Positions 14,777 to 19,641 of a stretch of DNA of 19,641 bases are shown in pieces. The stretch spans positions 1 to 19,641 of the forward strand of contig CAMGCA010000007.1 of assembly GCA_946011705.1 (NCBI GenBank), in the 5' to 3' direction. Each line of letters opens with the position of its first letter. Within the stretch, counting starts at the first letter, position 1. Under the pieces are notes generated by a model, which saw only the letters and a program-made list of their open reading frames with translations, made no database searches and was not told the DNA's origin. The position numbers were made by a program, and so were the translations under genes. This DNA comes from an uncultured Clostridia bacterium. Its GTDB lineage: Bacteria; Bacillota; Clostridia; Oscillospirales; Oscillospiraceae.

Positions 14777-16006
14777 TTACTTTTCCTCAGCAGCAACAGA
14801 ATCCAGCTTGACGGTATGCTTCATGGCCACGGAACAGGCGATATCGCCCAGGACGTTGCAGCAGGTGGCGCCCATGTCACACAGGGTGTTAACGCTGATG
14901 TACACGCCCATGACACCGGCGGGCAGCCCGGCGATGGTGGACAGGGCGGCGAAGCAGGCGATGGCGCTGCCGGGTACGCCGGGGGCGCCGATGGAGAGCA
15001 ATGTGTTGGACAGCATCACCACCACCATCATACCGAAGGTGATCTCCACGCCGCAGGCATTGGCAAAGAACACGATCATGAAGGACATGATGATGGACAC
15101 GGCGTCCATGTTGATGGTGGCGCCCAGGGGCAGAGCCAGGGAGGAAATCTCGTTGGGTACGCCCATTTCATCGGCGCAGCGCTTGCTGATGGGGATGGTG
15201 GCGGCGCTGGAGCAGGTGCCGAAAGCGGTCAGAGCCGCAGGCATCACGGACTTGAAGAACTTCAGCGCGGGGTATTTGCCGATGAACTTCACAATACCGC
15301 CGTAGACCAGCAGGATGTAGAAGAAATAGGTGACGTACATGGCAACCAGCACACCGCCCAGAGCGATCATGGTCTGCACGCCGTTGGCGTACATCACGGA
15401 AGCGATGGAGCAGAACACACCCACGGGGGTGCAGAACATGACCCAGCTCACCACCTTGATGCAGATGGCGTGGAAAGACTCACAGAGCTTGACAACAGGC
15501 TCGGCAGTTTTGCCCAGGGTCAGGCAGGCGATGCCCACGATGATGGCGAACACCAACACCTGCAGCATATCGCCGGTGGCGAAGGAGGCCACGGGGTTGG
15601 CGGGGATCAGGTTCTTCACGGTATCGAGCAGATTGGTAAATTTTGCCGCTTCCACGGTGGAGTCCATCATCTGAATGGAAACGCCCTTGCCCAGGCCCAG
15701 CATCCGGGGCAGGAACAGACCCAGGGTGCTGGCGATCAGGGTGGTGGAAACGAAGTACAGCACGGACTGACCGCCCACCTTGCCGGTGGCGCTGACGGAG
15801 CCGATGCCCTGAATGCCGATGATCAGACTGCAGAAGACCAGCGGATAGATCATCATGCGCAGGGCGTTCATGTACAGGCTGCTGATGGTCTGGATTACCG
15901 GCAGGGCGAATTCATACCGGCCCGGCATGAACAGGCCGAACAGGATGCCCAGCACCAATCCGATAAAGATGGCCAGGGTGATGTTCAGGGATTTTTTCTT
16001 TTTCAT
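14777..16006 (-). CDS. DAACS-family amino acid:cation symporter, probably for a neutral amino acid
   Basis: A 409-residue membrane transporter of the glutamate-transporter fold (Glt/DctA/ASCT family). Hairpin 1 carries FGTCSSAATIPIS (262-274) and helix 7 has NMDA (299-302) in place of the usual NMDGT. Hairpin 2 has APGVPGSA (341-348) and helix 8 has CDMGATCCNVLGD (376-388). Aligned with the archaeal aspartate transporter GltPh, D394, T398 and N401 are kept (D377, T381, N384), but the arginine R397 that binds the substrate's side-chain carboxylate is alanine (A380). This argues against aspartate or glutamate and for a neutral substrate. ATG16006 follows AAGGAGG by 6-7 bases; the longer frame upstream is T-box leader. 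Expression is set by the T-box. Confidence 0.9.
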   Translation of the reverse strand: MKKKKSLNITLAIFIGLVLGILFGLFMPGRYEFALPVIQTISSLYMNALRMMIYPLVFCSLIIGIQGIGSVSATGKVGGQSVLYFVSTTLIASTLGLFLPRMLGLGKGVSIQMMDSTVEAAKFTNLLDTVKNLIPANPVASFATGDMLQVLVFAIIVGIACLTLGKTAEPVVKLCESFHAICIKVVSWVMFCTPVGVFCSIASVMYANGVQTMIALGGVLVAMYVTYFFYILLVYGGIVKFIGKYPALKFFKSVMPAALTAFGTCSSAATIPISKRCADEMGVPNEISSLALPLGATINMDAVSIIMSFMIVFFANACGVEITFGMMVVVMLSNTLLSIGAPGVPGSAIACFAALSTIAGLPAGVMGVYISVNTLCDMGATCCNVLGDIACSVAMKHTVKLDSVAAEEK

Positions 16007-16019
16007 AGAGATCCTCCTT

Positions 16020-16288
16020 ACAAAATAAAAACCCCCGTCTTCCAAACAGAAGACGGGCGTCATTGTCCGTGGTACCACTTCTCTTCGTTCCGTAAACGGA
16101 ACCTCCTTGCGGATGCCCAGCAGCATCCTCCGCTGTAACGGGCAAACCCGTCGCGGCTTAAATGTTCAGCCGCGCTGCTCCGGAGCCATGTTCCTTCGCG
16201 GCCGCCTGTCTCCCTTCCAGCACCCGGGAGACTCTCTGAAAAGCGGGGAGAGCGAAGTACTCTTTCCTTCACTGCATTTTCCTATACG
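16020..16288 (-). ncRNA. T-box riboswitch leader, candidate methionine specifier AUG
   Basis: The leader spans about 270 nt from the predicted start to the terminator. Stem I is seen as CTTCGC/GCGAAG and CCGCTT/AGGCGG, with the CAGAGAG bulge and a TCTCCC/GGGAGA distal arm. Further hairpins lie at GCGCGGC/GCCGCG and ACGGG/CCCGT. Next comes the T-box core AGTGGTACCACGG (16067-16079), then the terminator. The 3' side of the specifier loop reads GAACATGG; following the GAAC-codon pattern gives AUG (Met). The bulge UGGU would pair with a tRNA having A73, which fits Met and excludes Trp, His, Asp, Asn, Glu and Gly. The T-box is firm; the amino acid is inference. Confidence 0.85.
16024..16057 (-). 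terminator. T-box regulatory terminator
   Basis: On the minus strand CCCGTCTTC pairs with GAAGACGGG around TGTTTG, followed by GGTTTTTATTTTG. It lies between the T-box core and the ribosome site of the symporter. Uncharged tRNA should stabilise the competing antiterminator and allow read-through. Confidence 0.88.
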
Positions 16289-16294
16289 GGAAAT

Positions 16295-16323
16295 ATTATA
16301 AAAAATTCGGGAGAAAATGTCAA
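16295..16323 (-). promoter_or_regulatory. Consensus sigma-A promoter of the T-box/symporter unit
   Basis: On the minus strand TTGACA (16318-16323) and TATAAT (16295-16300) are both perfect consensus and exactly 17 bp apart. The expected start is near 16288, giving a leader length normal for a T-box. Transcription is thus probably strong and constant, with control at the riboswitch. Confidence 0.9.
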
Positions 16324-16339
16324 GAAAAAATGAACGAAA

Positions 16340-16510
16340 TTTTCCCGATTGCCGCATTGGCAACCGAGCCGCTTTGGGCTGTGCCTCGGGTAAAAAGGGC
16401 GTTTCGGCAAACGGTTGGCCCGACGCAAAACACCGTCGCTTGCCAAGTGGCGGTGTCGGATTTGGTCAGCCAAATCGTAGGGGCAGGTCGTCGATCTGCC
16501 CCCGCTATGC
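16340..16510. repeat. Palindrome-rich spacer with stacked hairpins
   Basis: This region holds no convincing gene but several strong inverted repeats. CACCGTCGCTTG and CAAGTGGCGGTG pair fully, allowing two G-U pairs (about 16429-16453). GGGGCAG and CTGCCCC pair at 16480-16486 and 16496-16502, preceded by CGTA. Shorter pairs involve GCCG/CGGC and CCGAG/CTCGG blocks. It may be a decayed intergenic repeat element (REP/MITE-like) or the 3' structure of the DUF2284 transcript. Confidence 0.5.
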
Positions 16511-16519
16511 CGGTACGGC

Positions 16520-17059
16520 TCAATCGAACACATACATCCCAAAAAACGCCAGCAATCCGGGACCGCAGTCATATTCCAGACCGCAGTGTTCCGCCAATTT
16601 CTGCACAAACACGCAGTAGGCGGACATACAGGAATACCTGTCCTCGGGATGGGCGCAGGGCTCTCCATTTTTCAGGTGGCAGGGATTGCACAGGGCGCAG
16701 CCGCTGGCTCCCACCAGGAAGCCAGGAACACCGCCCTCCCGGAACTTCTTCATCAGCCGCAGTTGGGCGGCGTTGTGGGCCTTTTTCGCGGGCTTGATGG
16801 CGGCGTTGTCGGTGATATCCTGAATTTCCCAGATAGTTTGCAGCACCAGTGCCTTTTTGTGGCCGCGGATTTTCTGCTCCATCTCCTCCGTGGTGCCGCA
16901 GTCCGGGGGACAGGTGTAGTTGACGCCGTACTGCCCGCAGAGGTTTTCCTCGCAGCAGGGCCGGAAAATGGGGTCGAACACGATGTCCTTCGTGTCCACC
17001 ACCACAGCCCCGGCAAAATTCTCCGCCAGAGCCAGTTCAATCATTTTTTGTTCCGTCAT
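16520..17059 (-). CDS. DUF2284 cysteine-rich putative metal-binding protein
   Basis: A 179-residue soluble protein with 13 cysteines, resembling the DUF2284 family. Cysteines 35, 36, 41, 50 and 54 (the last two in YTCPPDCG) and the CALCNPC cluster (121-127) with C135, C144, C149, C159 and C165 look like metal or iron-sulphur ligands. YTCPPDCG is the family hallmark. The biochemical role is not known. The start at 17059 is chosen because AAGGAGG precedes it by 8 bases; the in-frame upstream start would lie before that site. It follows the second CHR gene by 30 bp in the same direction and is probably co-transcribed with it. Confidence 0.8.
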   Translation of the reverse strand: MTEQKMIELALAENFAGAVVVDTKDIVFDPIFRPCCEENLCGQYGVNYTCPPDCGTTEEMEQKIRGHKKALVLQTIWEIQDITDNAAIKPAKKAHNAAQLRLMKKFREGGVPGFLVGASGCALCNPCHLKNGEPCAHPEDRYSCMSAYCVFVQKLAEHCGLEYDCGPGLLAFFGMYVFD

Positions 17060-17089
17060 TCCGATAGCCTCCTTATCAATTGTCAATTC

Positions 17090-17638
17090 CTATGCAGGCA
17101 GTCCCAGAGCGCCATACAGCACCAGTCCAGCCGCCGCGCTGAACAGCAGCACCGTGGGCACCCCGGATTTACACTTCAGCAGCAGGAATAAATCCACCGC
17201 TCCGATGGCGATTCCCGTCAGGTTCAGCCCCGTGCCGGACCAGTAGTTGCTGCCGCTCAGCGACAGGATTACGCCCACCACCATGCCCAGGCAGATGGGC
17301 CGCACACCTACCAGAATCCACTGCATCACCCGGCTGTTCCGAAATTTATGGAAGAAAACGGCAGCGGCAGCGCACAGGGTAATGGACGGCATGAGCACGC
17401 CCAGATTCGCGGCGATGGCGCCGGGAATTCCCGCCGCCTGCATACCGGCAAAGGACGCGCAGTTCAGTCCCAGCGGGCCGGGGGTCATCTCGGCGATGGC
17501 GACAATATCCGTCACCTGTTCGGCAGTCATCCAGCCGTGGCTCAGCACTTCGTTTGAGATCTGTGGGATCATGGAAAGGCCGCCGAAGCTGCCGAAGCCG
17601 ATGAGCAGAAAGCTCCAGAAGAGCTTAAGAAGGATCAT
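17090..17638 (-). CDS. CHR-family (chromate-type) transporter, second half-size subunit
   Basis: A 182-residue membrane protein forming one CHR domain. LIGFGSFGGLSMIPQI (16-31) matches the family's FGGG-type motif, and VAIAEMTPGPLGLNCASF (46-63) its TPGP motif. About six hydrophobic segments follow. In Firmicutes the CHR transporter is often split into two adjacent short genes of opposite topology, which fits here. The ATG overlaps the end of the first subunit by 14 bp. Family members export chromate in resistant strains, but in gut anaerobes the natural anion is unknown. Confidence 0.87.
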   Translation of the reverse strand: MILLKLFWSFLLIGFGSFGGLSMIPQISNEVLSHGWMTAEQVTDIVAIAEMTPGPLGLNCASFAGMQAAGIPGAIAANLGVLMPSITLCAAAAVFFHKFRNSRVMQWILVGVRPICLGMVVGVILSLSGSNYWSGTGLNLTGIAIGAVDLFLLLKCKSGVPTVLLFSAAAGLVLYGALGLPA

Positions 17639-18191
17639 GGTCCTGCCTCCTCTCGTAGTAGCTTCCGATGACCAGCCCCAGCACCACGCCCAGAATCACC
17701 ATAAAAATGGGATTGATGCCCGTAAACAAGTAGGCAGCAACCGAGATCAGCATCAGCAGAACGCAGGGGGGATAGGGCATGCTGCCCTTTATCAGATTGA
17801 CAGCGGCGCCGAAAATAATGGGCACCACCGCCGCCTGCATTCCCTCCATAGCGGCATTGACCCATGGGTTCGCGCGGAAAGCGGCGTAAAAAAAGCTGAT
17901 GACCAGAATCACCGCAAACGGCGGCAGAATCATGCCGAACACGGCGGCGAATCCCCCGGCAAGCCCGCCCACCCGGTAGCCATAGAGCATGGCCACGTTG
18001 CCGATCATGGTGCCGGGCAGGCTCTTGGCAACGCTGGCAAGGTCAAGAAGCTCCTGGGGCGTGATTTCCTTCTGCTTTTCCACATACTGCTGCTGCATCT
18101 GGGCGATGATGCTCCAGCCGCCGCCGAAGGTAAAGCAGCCAAACTTCGCGAATTCCAGAAACAGCTGTAAGGGGTTTCTCTTGTTATCCGT
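17625..18191 (-). CDS. CHR-family transporter, first half-size subunit with ACG at the start position
   Basis: A CHR-domain membrane protein. The conserved N-terminal block FLEFAKFGCFTFGGGWSII lies in frame upstream of the first ATG (18098) and is needed for a complete domain. Extending to 18191 gives 188 residues, matching its partner's 182. There AAGGTGA stands at normal distance before ACG, then GATAACAAGAGAAAC (DNKRN), so the original ATG has become ACG. Starting at 18098 would remove 31 residues, including the FGGG motif. SLPGTMIGNVAMLYG replaces the TPGP region. It may be translated weakly from ACG, be inactive, or reflect a base error. Confidence 0.75.
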   Translation of the reverse strand, partial: TDNKRNPLQLFLEFAKFGCFTFGGGWSIIAQMQQQYVEKQKEITPQELLDLASVAKSLPGTMIGNVAMLYGYRVGGLAGGFAAVFGMILPPFAVILVISFFYAAFRANPWVNAAMEGMQAAVVPIIFGAAVNLIKGSMPYPPCVLLMLISVAAYLFTGINPIFMVILGVVLGLVIGSYYERRQDHDPS

Positions 18192-18217
18192 AAAATCACC
18201 TTCAAAAATTGTACAGG

Positions 18218-18255
18218 TATCCGTAGGGCGGAGTCATGACTCAGCCCTACGGATA
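18218..18255. repeat. 38-bp near-perfect palindrome at the CHR promoter
   Basis: TATCCGTAGGGC (18218-18229) is the complement of GCCCTACGGATA (18244-18255), and the centre GAGTCATGACTC (18231-18242) is itself a perfect palindrome. One mismatched pair (18230/18243) separates the blocks. It overlaps one base of the -10 box and covers the expected start of transcription. It could be an operator, a leader hairpin or an inserted intergenic repeat. Confidence 0.75.
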
Positions 18256-18283
18256 GAATACCATGTTGTTCATGGTTTTTCAA
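18255..18283 (-). promoter_or_regulatory. Probable promoter of the CHR-DUF2284 operon
   Basis: On the minus strand TTGAAA (18278-18283) and TATTCT (18255-18260) are 17 bp apart, about 65 bp before the first CHR gene. The spacer itself holds the inverted repeat CCATG/CATGG. The palindrome at 18218-18255 follows at once. Confidence 0.6.
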
Positions 18284-18389
18284 GTTTTTCACGCGGATAC
18301 GATTTCCCCAAAAAACGGTTAACCCCATTTCATCAAGAAATTGTATGACATTGGCCAATTTGGCTGGGTCTCTTCGGTTTTGTCGGATA

Positions 18390-18426
18390 GGAAACCGCTG
18401 CCATTGAAAACTGGCAGCGGCTTTGA
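18390..18426 (-). terminator. Terminator of the surface-protein gene
   Basis: On the minus strand CCGCTGCCA pairs with TGGCAGCGG around an 8-base loop, followed by TTTCC, about 20 bp after the stop codon of the upstream gene. The T-run is short. Confidence 0.65.
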
Positions 18427-18445
18427 AGATGCTTGGATGGTTCGG

Positions 18446-19641
18446 TTATTCTGCAGTTGGCTCAACGGTGGTCTCAGAAGCAGGCTGCTCAGCGGGGGTC
18501 TCGGGAGCGGGGATCACTTCGGTGGTGACAGTACCGTTCATATCATGGAAGTGCTCAACGATATCGCCCGTGTTGCCCTGGACGGGGACGTTATCCTCGT
18601 GGGCTTTTTCCACCGTATCCATGATGGGGTCGATGTCAGGATCTACCTGCTGGATCTCATCGACAGCATCATTAAAGATCTCCTCGGTGGTATCTTCCTT
18701 GGCGGAGGTCTCAAGGCTTTCCGCAAGTTCGATCATTTCTTCCTTGGCTTCCTGCTGCTTGATCTCCTCGCCGTTACCGTCGGTTACGGTCGTATTGCCA
18801 AGGACGATGGCAGCGACTCCCTCTTCTACAGCGGCATCGCTTCCTGTTGTGGCAGGCTGCACTACCTCTTTCCAGTTGTCGGCGCCGGAATCCGTGGAGG
18901 GATCAAAAACATAGTCGGTATGATGCACATAGTAGTTGTCCAAATCGACGGAGGCAGAACCGCCCTTGAAGTCGTCGATGGTAGCACTGGTTCCTTCTTT
19001 CGGTGTAACATGGACGGTGGTTTTCGTCCACGTATCATCGCTGCTGCTGTACTTGTACTCAGTTACAATATAATTGGAACCGGAATTTGTGTTGCCGTCT
19101 TCCTGATGATTCCAAACCGTCCATTGCCAATCCCAGCCTACATACTTGCCGGTATTGCCGATGTAGGTGTGATCTGTCAGCTCCGTGGTGTTGTGGATGT
19201 CCGTGTACTGCGATTGCTTACCGTTTGGATCGGTCCGGGTGCCGGTTTCCGTGTGATTTGCCTGGGTCCAGACCGTTTTGTCGGAACCGTCGTAAGTGTG
19301 CTCGGAAGGCTCGTTGGGGAACTGGGTATAAGTACGATCCTCCGCTTCGCTGACATTCTCGGCTTTTACAATCTGTTCCCGATGATCGATAACTTCCTGC
19401 TCTGTGGCGGTGTAAACATATTTCCCACCATCATCGGACTGCCATTCGCCTTCCCAGCTGTCCTGGGCCCTGTAGTGGGTGTTTTCGACAGTATATGTGC
19501 CGTCATTGTTTGGGGCAATCTCGGTGTGATGTACCTCGTCGGGCTGGTCAGAAGCCTCGTAGTAGAACACATTTGCGGACTCCTGAGAATCGCGGGTTAC
19601 CACATAGACAAGTGTAGAACGGGAGTCGCGATCCTGCTCAG
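18446..19641 (-). CDS. Large acidic secreted or surface-type protein, 3' part
   Basis: The frame is open to the window edge, so the N terminus and any signal peptide are missing; 398 codons are seen. The visible part is rich in Thr, Asp, Glu, Asn, Tyr and Trp, with beta-type segments such as TYTVENTHYRAQDSWEG and KYVGWDWQWTVWNHQ, as in bacterial adhesins or envelope proteins. From about 130 residues before the end it turns into a strongly acidic, helix-forming region (KQQEAKEEMIELAESLE) and then a Pro/Glu/Thr tail (APETPAEQPASETTVEPTAE). No LPXTG signal or C-terminal membrane helix is present. I do not recognise a family; the surface location is inferred from composition. Confidence 0.75.
   Translation of the reverse strand, partial: EQDRDSRSTLVYVVTRDSQESANVFYYEASDQPDEVHHTEIAPNNDGTYTVENTHYRAQDSWEGEWQSDDGGKYVYTATEQEVIDHREQIVKAENVSEAEDRTYTQFPNEPSEHTYDGSDKTVWTQANHTETGTRTDPNGKQSQYTDIHNTTELTDHTYIGNTGKYVGWDWQWTVWNHQEDGNTNSGSNYIVTEYKYSSSDDTWTKTTVHVTPKEGTSATIDDFKGGSASVDLDNYYVHHTDYVFDPSTDSGADNWKEVVQPATTGSDAAVEEGVAAIVLGNTTVTDGNGEEIKQQEAKEEMIELAESLETSAKEDTTEEIFNDAVDEIQQVDPDIDPIMDTVEKAHEDNVPVQGNTGDIVEHFHDMNGTVTTEVIPAPETPAEQPASETTVEPTAE

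Noticed and set aside
16007..16126. Forty extra N-terminal residues for the symporter
   Set aside because: This stretch is the T-box core and terminator; a strong ribosome site precedes the ATG at 16006.
14675..16138. 487-codon plus-strand frame, His/Gly-rich
   Set aside because: It is the antisense shadow of the symporter and T-box; the composition is an artefact of the opposite strand's codon bias.
16179..16186. TGG (Trp) or CAT (His) as T-box specifier
   Set aside because: Bacterial tRNA-Trp has G73 and tRNA-His has C73, which do not pair with the UGGU bulge; AUG fits better, though a model fold is needed.
18005..18358. 117-codon minus-strand frame upstream of the CHR genes
   Set aside because: It overlaps the conserved CHR N terminus in another frame, runs through the promoter and palindrome, and resembles no protein.
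1..19641. CRISPR arrays, insertion sequences, prophage or toxin-antitoxin genes
   Set aside because: No regular spaced repeats, transposase, integrase or phage gene was found on either strand.

Overview
The window reads as chromosome of a moderately GC-rich, low-oxygen Firmicute of the Clostridia, most like gut Oscillospiraceae/Ruminococcaceae. The grounds are strong AGGAGG-type ribosome sites, a T-box riboswitch, citrate-lyase accessory genes, a DAACS symporter and split CHR transporter genes. This placement is inference; no ribosomal marker is present.

Positions 1-523 hold the 3' part of a tRNA-Arg(CCG) gene and its terminator. A second copy of the tRNA 3' end plus terminator lies 159 bp downstream, followed by a leader with a possible promoter.

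Positions 524-11532 (+ strand) are a surface-polysaccharide locus. It encodes a TupA-like ATP-grasp protein, an acyltransferase remnant, two GT4, one GT2 and one GT-A glycosyltransferase, a DegT/perosamine-synthase-type aminotransferase, a GT-D-like protein, a GT11-like fucosyltransferase, an alpha/beta-hydrolase-like gene broken by a frameshift at a G6 run, and a Wzx-type flippase. Genes are closely spaced or overlap, consistent with one operon. No polymerase, initiating phosphosugar transferase or sugar-nucleotide pathway is visible, so the locus depends on genes elsewhere. The GT11-like gene lies between two copies of the first 48 bp of the gene behind it, which is evidence of a cassette insertion.

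Positions 11625-14351 (- strand) hold a bidirectional terminator, citC and a fused citXG, preceded by a 52-codon helix-turn-helix remnant of a LysR regulator. These genes prepare the prosthetic group of citrate lyase and activate the enzyme, but no lyase subunit is in the window.

Positions 14729-16323 (- strand) hold a DAACS-family symporter with its terminator, a full T-box leader and a consensus promoter. The leader's candidate specifier AUG, its UGGU bulge, and the replacement of the substrate-binding arginine by alanine all point to a neutral amino acid, possibly methionine. This is the most interesting unit in the window.

Positions 16330-18283 (- strand) hold a palindrome-rich spacer, then an apparent operon with two half-size CHR (chromate-type) transporter genes followed by a cysteine-rich DUF2284 gene. 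The promoter carries a 38-bp palindrome next to its -10 box, and the first CHR gene appears to have ACG in place of its ATG. Positions 18390-19641 hold the 3' end of a large acidic surface-type protein that runs off the window.
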